Assembly: GCA_009733775.1 (NCBI GenBank)
Contig: WOGZ01000433.1
Location: 1 to 23,405 of the forward strand
DNA: 23,405 nucleotides
Direction: 5' to 3'
DNA from: Alectoria sarmentosa
Lineage: Eukaryota; Ascomycota; Lecanoromycetes; Lecanorales; Parmeliaceae
The notes beneath the pieces are model-generated. The model searched no databases. It saw only the letters and a program-made list of their open reading frames with translations, and was not told the DNA's origin. Shown in pieces: positions 8,304-17,243 of the stretch (the stretch's first letter is position 1; every line of letters starts with the position of its first letter). Both the position numbers and the translations under genes were made by a program.

Positions 8304-9227
8304 CTTTGCCGGAAGAGGTAATGAATGTATAAGCTGTATAAGCAGATGATGAATGAATGAAGTGAGTATATACGCAAAAAGGAATGAATGGAGCGAGGAT
8401 GCACCCAGAAAGGAATGAATGAACGAATAAACGAACGACTGTCCGGCAGCAAGACTCGAAGCGACGAAACAGAAACGAAAACAAGAGAGAGAGAAGAAAA
8501 GAGAGAGCCCTCAGCCATCTTCAAGTAACATTTCCTGAACCCCCTGACCCCCTCCAGCAAAATGTGCCAATCCAATCCAGTCCAGTCCAGTCCAGTCCAG
8601 TCCGCGCCATATACCACCCCCCCCCCCTTTCCCATCCTGTTCCCCTGCACCGCCTGTGCCTGAAATGTGGATGCGCCCCTCCGATTCGCCCGGTGCAGCA
8701 AAAGTATCGTGCGGAAACTCCTTACACCAAGTACGTAGCGATGGTGTGTATGACAGCAGACGACCGAGTGCGCGCACGACGACTGATTGGCCGATGGAAC
8801 ATCGGGGCCATGTTTTAGGGGCACTTAGAGGGGGGGCGGGGGCCAATCGGACGCGGCGCAGGGGGGGAGGGGAGGCTCAGGGGGGGAGGATGAGTAAACT
8901 GCTCGGGGTTGGATGGATCGGATTGGTGTAAGCTCGTAAAGTAAGGTAGCCCCTGAGAGACGGGTCTCGGCATCAGCCGCGAGGCTGTACCGTTAATGGA
9001 AAGGACACGCTACTTTATTTTGGGCTGCACTGTCAAGCTCAAGCACATCCATCTCATGGGTAGAAGGTGCATGACTTTACCACTGCTGGCGGGGCCAGCA
9101 ACGAGATCCGCCTGTATGTCCAAGTCGGTTTACAATGCGCTATCTAGGCCGGTAAAGGGGAAACGGATCTTTGCGTTTGCCACACTCTGAAAGTTTTGAA
9201 ACCCCGTCCCTGCTCAGACGGGACTAG
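8304..9227. other. Intergenic spacer with simple repeats
   Basis: Upstream region of the secreted-protein gene, with a (CCAGT)n run at 8571-8603, short homopolymer C and G tracts (8618-8628, 8830-8890), and no recognisable coding region. ORFs of up to 200 codons on the minus strand here are low in complexity and lack domain signals. Confidence 0.4.
8571..8603. repeat. (CCAGT)n microsatellite
   Basis: Pentamer repeat TCCAA/TCCAG followed by five TCCAG units, about 270 bp upstream of the secreted-protein start codon. Confidence 0.9.
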
Positions 9228-9680
9228 CGTACGGCGTCTCTTCGGCGGCAGGCAGTACTTTCGCGGGATTCGAAAGTTGCGAGATTGATAACTTCAGTTC
9301 AGACGAGACTAACCTTTTCGGGCAATAAGTACTTTCGCGGGATTCGACAGTCGCGAGAATCGTCTCAAATATCAGACTGCTCAAATAGGATTAGCGTTTA
9401 CGGCGTTTCTTCGGCGACCAGTACTTTCGCGGGATTCGAAACTTGCGAGATTGAAAACTTCAGTTCAGACGGGACTAACCTTTTCGGGCAATAAGTACTT
9501 TCGCGGGATTCGACAGTCGCGAGGATTCGTCTCAAGATCAGATTCCTCGAATAGGATTAGCGTACGGCTTTTCTTCGGAGGTAGTACTTTCGCGGGACTC
9601 AGCAGATTCATAATTTTCACTCGAATTGGGTTAGCGCGGATGGCTTTTCTTCGGCGGGAACGGTTTCGCGGGAGATGAAT
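9228..9680. repeat. Higher-order tandem repeat, about 166-bp period
   Basis: The word GTACTTTCGCGGGA(C/T)TC starts at 9255, 9329, 9421, 9495 and 9584, i.e. spacings 74, 92, 74 and 89, so two half-units alternate within a 166-bp unit. A second element, TTAGCGTACGGCGTTTCTTCGG and variants, recurs near 9228, 9391, 9557 and 9632 before the longer spacing. The two main copies (9255 and 9421) are nearly identical over about 74 bases; the fourth and fifth half-units decay. Each half-unit can pair TCGCG with CGCGA across GGATTCGACAGT. Two similar open frames across the array (9285-9494 and 9451-9678) are by-products of the repetition and show no domain. Confidence 0.8.
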
Positions 9681-10142
9681 CCTCAACGAGAGGACCTGGC
9701 GGAAAATGGTCGCAATTGGGGTTTCGATTTCTTAGCAACGGCTGTATGGATTTTCTCCACGCAGGTATTGCTCTGTGATGAGATGAGCTCGTGCGTTGGA
9801 AATGAGGCCCTTGCTAAGTTGAAGTAGGGGGAAATTCTTGTCGTGTCTGGTAGGATTCGCGAGGTAGAGTACGTGACTCAATTGGCTAGCTAGACCTAAG
9901 ATACGATATACACGGTATCACATTTCTATTTTTCTTTGCCGCAAGTTCTTGGATTTTGATGAATTGCATGTTGCATGTTTCCCCCCTCGTCCTGATGGGG
10001 GGTAATATCCAAGGGGCTTCGATCAAAAACTCGCTTCTTTGCACCTCAGTGCCTTTCATAAGTCGTCTCATAGTCAAATGAATCGCACACATCACAAGCA
10101 CCAATGAGCCCGGGTACACAAATGACGTCAATAGTGATTGGG
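9681..10142. other. Spacer left of the membrane-gene relic
   Basis: No clear gene. A minus-strand open frame at 9886-10146 has one hydrophobic stretch (SFVYPGSLVLVMCAIHLTM) and might be a further, out-of-frame piece of the relic at 10143-10696, but nothing confirms this. Confidence 0.3.
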
Positions 10143-10696
10143 TCATCTCAATGCCAGGGCTAGCAAGCGAATAGGCGCCTCAACGGGCAGATTCTCGTGC
10201 CCCAGCGCCAAGAAAACTCTCATGCCTGTAGCAGCACAAACCTCAGTGAAAAACAAGCTATGTACAGACGTGGGCGGGCGGGACAATAATGCTATGAACC
10301 TGAAAAAGACCCAGTTGGAGGGAGAGCCATTAGCTAATGCAAGATGGGAATGTATAAAGCTACCCCATTGCACCTGGCTCTCTTGTGGACACGTACCCAA
10401 CGGCTATAGCTAATAGCCAAGAAGTATCGGCTATGTTATGAGACCCACTAACAAACAGTCCTGCTGTGGCGACAATGGAGGCTGCCATGACAAAGTAAGG
10501 ATTAGTCTTGCGAACGTTTTTCTCAAGCAGGCGTCATGATATCGTGCCTGGAGGAATCGTGGTAGGGATCTTTGTTCCAAATCTTGGATTTTTGATCGGC
10601 TGTCTTATCAAGGTCGGGGTCACCAGGATAGGGGATATAGCTAGTGTCTGACAACACATGAAGTTTGGTAATTACATCGAAATTTGCACTCGGCAC
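10143..10696 (-). pseudogene. Remnant of an unrecognised membrane-protein gene
   Basis: Three minus-strand blocks look like exons of one gene. The first (10696 to about 10526) starts behind an acceptor CCCTAG and reads SANFDVITKLHVLSDTSYIP, then DPDLDKTADQKSKIWNKDPY. After a frame change near 10530, where the first frame ends in TGA at 10523-10525, the second block (10533-10397) reads EKNVRKTNPYFVMAASIVAT and a hydrophobic segment ending WLLAIAVG. A 97-nt intron (10396-10300, GTACGT...TTTCAG) joins it in phase to FIALLSRPPTSVHSLFFTEV, running to TGA 10145-10143. No start exon was found; a 48-codon open stretch between here and the TDT stop may be part of it. The frame change and missing start suggest decay. 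I do not recognise the family, and a multi-exon intact gene with an unseen exon is the alternative. Confidence 0.45.
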
Positions 10697-10976
10697 CTAG
10701 GGTCAGTCTCGAGCACTGATCTCCTGCAACGGTCTTGCAAAAGGACTCGGCTGAGCCCTGAGCTATCTGTTTTGTTAGATTGTATCCCAGACCCCAGACC
10801 CTGATCCCCTCCTCCTGACTTGTCTAGTCTTATGTCACTGTGGATGGGCGGAGCCTCGACTGTCGTTTGTTGGAGATTCTGCTGAGACTGATCTCTCCCA
10901 ACTGAAGGCTGCTTTGACTTCGATTTTTCCGGCTTCGAGAAGCGAAGATGTGGAGACTAGGGGTTGATTCTCAACT

Positions 10977-12591
10977 TCAATCTAGTTTTCCTTCGTCTGG
11001 CACATCCTTGTCCGCTTTCTTGAAGAGTAGGTCGCTTGTGAAGATGTAGTATAATGTGAAAGCCCAGTTGACGAAGTAGTCGACGAGCAGGAGCAAAAGG
11101 AGTGCTGTAGTCAAGACCTTGAACGTTGGCGAGTCCATCGAGATGGACAGTTCTAGAAACGCAGTTGCCATTGTGCCTGCGCGGACGAAAAAAATTAGGC
11201 AGTGGGCAAGCGATACAGAAAAGAAAGCGATGTTGAGGGGTGGGATAAAAGCCTTACCGACAGGAAATATAGTGCCCCACCACGTAAGGTTATAGCTCAG
11301 TTGGCGTCTGAACGCTCCTTCTAGGATCCCGAAAATGCAGCATATGATCCAAAAGATATCATGTCCTAGCAGTAAGAGTGCGAATAAGATGCTGGCGGAG
11401 CTGACACCTGAAGCGGCGGAGGCTTGGAGAAAGGTCCCTTTGTGATAGCCGGCAAAGTCCATATTGGTCAAGGCGTCTGCTGCGAGTATTTGCAGCGCTG
11501 CTGATGTCTGGCCAAAGGGTCCAACCTGAGCGCTCATATCAGCTTGCTCGTGGTGTGATTGTCAGGGATTCATCCATAGCTCACCAACAGCATCAAAGTT
11601 GGCCGTTTGGCGGGCTCTGGCCATCCGGAAGCCATGAGGCGGTGGAAAAAGATGCCATAGAGAATGATGGAAAGCCAGATTGCGAGACCACTCAGTAAAT
11701 AGGCGACGATGATGACGGGGACGGCTAGTCGCGGAGAGACGTTGTATGAGTAATTGACGACTTGACCGCCTACGAGAGCGGCCGTCGCAACACCAACGGC
11801 TGGTAAAAAGGCCGATGGCGTCATAGAACGGTCGTCGACGAGATTGACTCGGAATAGAGTGATGTTGACCACAAAGCCTACAATCATTGTCAACGTAGTA
11901 TCAGGCAGGGAGAAGTAATGTTTGTACACGTAGTAAGCATCCAGGCCATCCCAATCCACCACATGGAATACGCCACGAGAGACCAAGCGTGACCGCCCCA
12001 ATAAGCATTGCTGACAATTAGGCCAGTCAAGGAAGTCAGGTAGAGAAACGTAATTGGTGCAGCGGCAAGGAAAGCAATCTCGTCAATACTAGCAGCGCTT
12101 TTGCGTTTAGCGGTCTCTGGATATAGTGCCCAACGCAGTATAGTCATGGAGCAGACGATGACGAAGAGCGTGAGATCTACCAGGTACATGATGATGGAGA
12201 GGACGTGGAGGCCGTTGAATTGGTAGGGCAGTTTGTGCATGAGGATGGCGAGGATACCTGTGTTCATGGAAATGGCGAACCATTTTGGCGTGAAATTTTC
12301 GAGAGTATTTTGGAATGCTGACTTTCCTTGTTTGCTATGCCGATCAGCGGTACGCTCTTCTGCTTCCCGGTGAGCACTATTCGGTTGAGCTTCGAGCATG
12401 CCATTATTCATGCTTAAGGAGGCATCATGACGTTCTGGCTCTTTGGGAGCGCCATTAGTAGCTTCTGAAGGAGGGTTCGCTTGAACTTGAAGTCTGCCGT
12501 TGTTGGCGGAAGGGCTATCAGGATGCAGTAGAGCGCCACGCCTCTCGTTGATAAGAGGGTCTGATTGGGCGTGGACTCTGTGGTATTCCAT
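10977..12591 (-). CDS. TDT-family anion/dicarboxylate transporter (SLAC1/TehA/SSU1-like)
   Basis: Four exons (12591-11928, 11877-11585, 11525-11258, 11176-10977) encode 474 residues. Introns of 50, 59 and 81 nt all give in-phase family sequence. The hydrophilic N-terminus (about 100 residues) precedes FTPKWFAISMNTG, the start of the first helix of the ten-helix tellurite-resistance/dicarboxylate transporter fold. Typical later blocks are LPAVGVATAALVGGQVVNYS, RLAVPVIIVAYLL, GWPEPAKRPTLMLLVGPFGQ, LTWWGTIFPVGTMATAFLEL and VDYFVNW. Members include the yeast sulfite exporter Ssu1 and the fission-yeast malate carrier Mae1; sequence alone does not tell which substrate applies. The protein should sit in the plasma membrane. 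The gene is divergent to the oxalate decarboxylase at 13802. A short extra 5' exon ending near 12630 (MHSDRPAAQLAPNIKAIN, 40-nt intron) is possible. Confidence 0.85.
11177..11257 (-). other. TDT intron 3
   Basis: 81 nt, donor GTAAGG, acceptor GTCCGCGCAG, phase 1. It joins TIFPV to GTMATAF. Confidence 0.85.
11526..11584 (-). other. TDT intron 2
   Basis: 59 nt, donor GTGAGC, acceptor GCGCTCAG, phase 0. It joins PTLMLL to VGPFGQTSAA, a conserved junction of the family. Confidence 0.85.
11878..11927 (-). other. TDT intron 1
   Basis: 50 nt, donor GTACAA, acceptor GATTGTAG, phase 1. It joins AWMLTT to CFVVNITLFR. Confidence 0.75.
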
Positions 12592-13801
12592 GTCTGCGGC
12601 GACAGGAAATGTCTCTATTTATTTTGGCGCACCATTAATAGCCTTGATGTTTGGCGCCAGTTGAGCGGCGGGTCTGTCGCTGTGCATACTTGCAATTGTA
12701 GTAGATTGAGTATGTGTAAGTCTTAGAACGCTATGAGTAAGTTGGAGAAGCAAGTCTGGTTGAGCTACTCTGGCGGTTCCTATCTTTGCGTCCCAGTGAC
12801 TGTAGGAAATTCTGATATAGACAAGAGAAGTGAAATTCAATGAAGAGGAAGACCAGCATGCGCCGAGATTACATGTAGCAGGATGACAACTTCACGAATA
12901 GACAGGCTTTGAAAGAGAAGGAGATGAGGTGCAGGCGTTTGATGGTGGAGACAGGCATCTCCGACAACAATTATGTCATGTATGCGAGCGGAAGAGACGG
13001 ATTGAATTCACCAATCGGAATGATTGAATTCGACCACAATTCTCGACCTTTATTCACAGCCTCACACAGTAATTCAATGTCCTTGGAGTACTTGATTAAT
13101 TAAGGAATACTCCCATGAATGCGGCAATCTTTGTGGGTCACAAGTATGGTGATAATGTAATTGACGTGGCAACGAGGATTACGGGGCTTGGAGACTGCTG
13201 GAGCTTTAGTAAGCATACCGAGGCCGATCTAAGACCTATATAAGGTACCCGATTGGTCAAAAGATTACAGTCTAACTCATCTTGGAAAGATTAGTAAGTC
13301 GTGCCGATGTATGACAGCCCCACCTTGCACCAAATTGTCCAAGCATCTCTGTGCCTACAATTACAACAGACTCGGAATTTTCCAAACCCTGTAATAGTCG
13401 ATGCCCCGCTCAACACGTTATCTCAACTCGTCGTAAAAACAGAAGGTCAACGCCTCGGACGACAACTTCTTCTGGCAGCATGCCTGCTTGGTGGAATCAT
13501 GGCAATCGATTCACTCACCTTCCTTCGAATTATCCGCCAAAGCCGAGCATCAAACGCTTTCCCCTTTCCAGCCTTCACGGCAACAGCCGGCTCTTGATTG
13601 ACGACTCATCATCTTTACCATCCTGTCGGGATGCCTTTGACCAACGACCTCCATCTCGATAGATCGGAATCCCGCAATGCCTGCCCACCCTCCCGGAAGC
13701 ATGGGGATAAAGTCCCGAAATTTGTACCACCTTTCTCTCCCCCATAAAGAAGCCCCCCCTCGGCCCTTCCCTACCCCTTCCCTTCGCTCCATACCGCCAC
13801 C
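12592..13801. promoter_or_regulatory. Divergent intergenic region between TDT transporter and oxalate decarboxylase
   Basis: A 1.2-kb spacer that must carry both promoters. On the plus side, TATATAAG sits at 13237-13244, and a GTAAGT at 13294-13299 could be the donor of a 5'-UTR intron, since the start codon is 560 bp further on. A C/T-rich tract (13730-13795) directly precedes the ATG, and CGCCACCATG is an excellent start context. ATTGG/CCAAT words occur at 13011-13016 and 13251-13255. Plus-strand open frames within 13301-13662 show no domain. Promoter roles are inferred. Confidence 0.45.
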
Positions 13802-15392
13802 ATGACTCTCAAGACCGACGACCCTTACTCTCCTTCAGCACGTGATCCCTACGACAACTCTATCGACAGCGTTGGACGCAAGCTGCAACCCGAACCATAC
13901 CGCAATGGCCATGGTTCCAATGTTCTTGGGCCTCGCAATCACGCTCGGGAGCGCCAGGCTCCTGACATGGTCAGGCCGCCTGCAACCGACGGCGGTATCT
14001 TGCCCAATATGAAGTGGAGCTTTGCGGATTCCCACACACGTATTGAGGATGGAGGATGGGCAAGAGAGACGACAATAAGGGAGTTACCTACGAGTAAAGA
14101 GTTGGCTGGAGTGAACATGAGGTTGGAGGAGGGCGCTATCAGGGAGCTACACTGGCATAAAGAGGTGAGAAGATCCTGTGAAAGTCATGCATACAGGGGT
14201 TTGGTTGTTATCTATAAAGGCCATGCATAGGGGTGGATGACTCATGAACAGTCCATTCTTTCTGGTTGATATCCACAGAAATATGTAAAAACGACGAGAT
14301 GGGAGCTTTGGGATTGTCACTTTTTCTGACCGTTTGCCCTTGCTGATCTGGAATTTGGTCTATGCATACCTTTTGCTACATTCTCTTACTTCAAAGCTAC
14401 CCAAGATAATACTGCCACCGGAGTACCAGCTAACGCTGCTATGTATTTCAGGCAGAATGGGCATATGTCCTCGAGGGCCGCGTCCGAGTCACAGCACTTG
14501 ACACTGAAGGAGGTAACTATATTGCCGACGTAGACAAGGGAGACCTATGGTACTTTCCTGCCGGACACCCTCACTCGCTTCAGGGCATGGGTCCCGGTGG
14601 CTGCGAGTTCCTCCTTATTTTTGACGACGGCAACTTCAGCGAAGATTCTACATTCCTACTGTCCGATTGGGTTGGTAAGTTAACGCTTAATCCAAGCAAA
14701 TATGGTCAAACAGTAGCTAACAGCCAACAGCGCATACTCCGCATTCTGTTCTCTCCAAAAACTTTCGTCTCCATCCCAGCATCTTCGACCACGTTCCCTC
14801 CTCCGAGCGCTACATCTTCGAGGGATCTGTGCCTGGGCCAATTGACAAGGAGAATCCAGTCGGGGTCAAGAAGTCTCGACACCGCTTCACACACAAGATG
14901 CTAGCCCAAGAGCCAGTCAAGGCTCCCGGAGGTCAAGTCCGCATCACAGACACCAGCAATTTCCCCATCAGCAAGACCGTCGCCGCCGCACATGTCATAG
15001 TGGAGCCCCACGGCATCCGCGAGATGCACTGGCACCCGAACGCCGACGAGTGGTCCTTCTTCATCCGCGGCCGAGCTCGCATCACAATCTTCGCCTCATC
15101 CAACACTGCGCGCACTTTCGACTACTTGCCTGGAGACGTTGGCATTGTACCTAAGAACATGGGACACTACGTTGAGAATATTGGGGATGAAGAGTTGGAA
15201 TTCCTGGAGATCTTCAAGGCTCCGAAGTTCGAGGATTTCAGTCTCGAACAATGGCTGGCGACTACGCCTAAGAGGAACGTGGCGGAGCATTTGTTCCAAA
15301 CTCATGAAAAGGCCGGGAAGAAGTTTGTGGAGGAGCTGGAGTTGAAGGAGATGCCGGTCAAGCCGGCGTTGAAGCGTACGAGTATGTTGTAG
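13802..15392 (+). CDS. Oxalate decarboxylase, bicupin
   Basis: The enzyme splits oxalate into formate and CO2 with Mn and O2. Exons 13802-14164, 14452-14674 and 14731-15392 give 415 residues. Cupin 1 has Arg114, His117, His119, Glu123 (RELHWHKEAEW) and His162 (PHS). Cupin 2 has Arg292, His295, His297, Glu302 (REMHWHPNADEW), His341 and Glu355. The spacings equal those of Bacillus OxdC (R92/H95/H97/E101/H140 and R270/H273/H275/E280/H319/E333). The flexible lid reads SEDST (184-188), matching OxdC SENST, so the catalytic lid glutamate is kept and decarboxylase rather than oxidase activity is expected. There is no signal peptide, unlike many secreted fungal forms, so it is probably intracellular and detoxifies or turns over internal oxalate. 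It is divergently oriented to a TDT transporter. Acid or oxalate induction is known for relatives but is not shown here. Confidence 0.93.
14165..14451 (+). other. Oxalate decarboxylase intron 1
   Basis: 287 nt, long for this gene set, donor GTGAGA, acceptor TATTTCAG, phase 0. It splits cupin 1 inside HWHKE/AEW, between metal ligands His119 and Glu123. Confidence 0.9.
14675..14730 (+). other. Oxalate decarboxylase intron 2
   Basis: 56 nt, donor GTAAGT, acceptor GCCAACAG, phase 1. It joins LLSDWV to AHTPHSVLSKNF. Confidence 0.9.
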
Positions 15393-17243
15393 TGTGCCGT
15401 AGTAGGGTTCACACTCGACAGGAGGTCTACATAGATGGCCGCAGAGCTTTTCTATACGCCCACAAATAACTTGAGTCTGCACTCATCCTCACGCTGTCTC
15501 TCATCTCCACATCGAGTGTGATATCCTAACACAGACGATTTGGGCTACTGGGGCCTCCTCTGTTTCATTACACATATCACTCGTTACTATCTTTTTCGTT
15601 CCAGATACCAAAACCGTGACCCTCTGAGTACCAAAAATGCCACAGCAACAACGTACTGTAGACTGCCTCCTAGTGAGCCTTGTATGGGCCATTGGGTGCT
15701 TATCCGACATGAACGGAACAGCCAACCGGGAGGCTTCCCACGACGTCTGCGGGCTACTACATACTTTACAGTTCTAGCTAGGGTCGGGACACCCGGCCCG
15801 AAATCTTAAAGGGCAGCAGCTGAGCATCTACTTTATCTGGGTTGCCTGGCTGTTTGGTGGTGGGAGTGTGAGGAGGTTGAGGAGGTTGGGGGGAGGCTGA
15901 GGAGGGTGGAGTTGGGGGGTGGATGAGGCGGCTCTGGAATCCTTTTTGTGATGTGACCGGCTTTGGAATATAGGGGGTTTGGATGGTTGGATGGATAGTT
16001 GGATGGATGGATGGTTGGATGGATGGTTGGATGGATGGATGGATGGATGGAATTGAGGTGCAGCAGCCCTTTTTTTTGGTCCTGTGTCGAAGTTAGCTTC
16101 GGCGTCATTAGCAGTTGTCTTCCATTCCTGACAGCTCTCCTTCATATCCTACTTGGCAGAAGACCCAGCAGCTTCAGACATCACAGCGGCTATTCGAGCA
16201 GACCTCGCGAGGGTAACATCAGGATTGCAGAATTCAATCGGATAGCAGATATGAGGGACGGGAAAAGACGGTCGTATGTAGGTGGTGCGGTGAGGGGGGT
16301 TCTTTTTTGTGTGTCTATGCTTCTGCATGAAGCTGTTCGTTATAACTTCTCTAGCCTTTTCTTTCTGGGAATGAAGGTATTTTTATTATCTGTTGCACCT
16401 CACCTCACCTCATCTCATTTCATTCCACCTCACACGGCACTCGGTCCCCCAAACCAAATCCAATAACTCAAAGTAGAGTGAACGCGTTATGAGATCACGC
16501 CGCTCTACCAGGCCGCTCTAGAATTCAAACAGCTGACTCGGCCGCAAGCGCGCAGCTCTCCCACTCGGCTATCTTTATCCCTGCGATGATGTAAAGTACT
16601 ATTTTCGCTTTGGTTGCGCTGGGGAACGCTTCTCGGATGATGTTTGAAGATCGTTTACTAGGAGGCGGCAGGTTTTTTCTCGCCTGTGGTAGTTTTTGGC
16701 TATGGTTTTGCGCTGTTTGTTTTTTATGATTCTTGAGTTTAATGGGGCTCTTTGGTATCGCGGTTGGTGATTGGGGGGGTGGGGGGTATGTGGGGTGTGT
16801 ATGCTCGTGAAATTTCTTTGGTTTTGTGGCGGGCTGAAAGAAGGTAAGGGAAGGGAAGAGAGGAGGAGGGTTGGCATGGTAAGGGGAAGGGGGGAGGATG
16901 AAGGTCGAGCTGTTTCTCGTTGAGAGAGAGGAGGAACAGATTGGAGTGGTTGGCTTTGGGGATGAGGAGGATACGTGTACGAGGAACGACGGACGTACGG
17001 GGACGATGACTCTGTTGGGAGCTGTGGGACTGTTAGGGAGACAAGAGGTACGCTGGACGTTTTCAAAGTTTTTGCAAGAGGGCCTTGGCTAGTTCAAGCT
17101 TGTAGAAAATCTTGAAGTTGGCAACGATAGTATCCGTCATGAGGGTCTGAGTACGCGGGCGTGTCACGGATTGAGATGTGTAATCGTGGGAGATGGCATC
17201 ACGAATGCCTAGGGAATCGCTCAAATACGGTGAATGCTATTTT
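15393..17243. other. 1.85-kb gene-free spacer with simple repeats
   Basis: Contains the GGAT-type repeat at 15981-16050, pyrimidine/purine-biased tracts (15850-15930, 16770-16900) and no coding region with domain or splice support. A minus-strand open frame at 16599-17066 is low in complexity (Ser/Pro/basic) and I do not call it. Confidence 0.45.
15981..16050. repeat. (GGAT)n / GGATGGTT microsatellite
   Basis: About 70 bases of GGAT units interrupted by GGTT, in the long spacer between oxalate decarboxylase and the FAD oxidoreductase. Confidence 0.9.

Noticed and set aside
8219..8824. 201-codon minus-strand open frame upstream of the secreted-protein gene.
   Set aside because: Low complexity, contains the translated CCAGT microsatellite, and no domain is visible.
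9285..9678. Two overlapping plus-strand open frames with similar peptides.
   Set aside because: The similarity comes from the underlying tandem repeat; no start context, domain or codon bias supports translation.
12619..12840. Separate small gene upstream of the TDT transporter.
   Set aside because: Only its last 22 codons look plausible, and these are better explained as a possible extra 5' exon of the transporter.
13301..13662. Two plus-strand frames before the oxalate decarboxylase.
   Set aside because: They fall in the promoter/leader region, overlap in different frames and show no domain.
15828..16145. Minus-strand frame with repeated His-Pro-Ser-Ile peptide.
   Set aside because: It is a direct translation of the GGAT microsatellite.
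16521..16578. tRNA-like element on the minus strand: TAGCCGAGTGGG fits the box A consensus and GTTTGAATTC about 41 nt later resembles box B.
   Set aside because: Neither the acceptor stem nor the T-stem pairs, and no anticodon arm can be drawn, so it is at best a degenerate tRNA-derived fragment.
16599..17066. 155-codon minus-strand frame, possible third small secreted protein.
   Set aside because: Internal Met is followed by only a weak hydrophobic run, no dibasic/Cys tail is present, and composition is low-complexity Ser/Pro.
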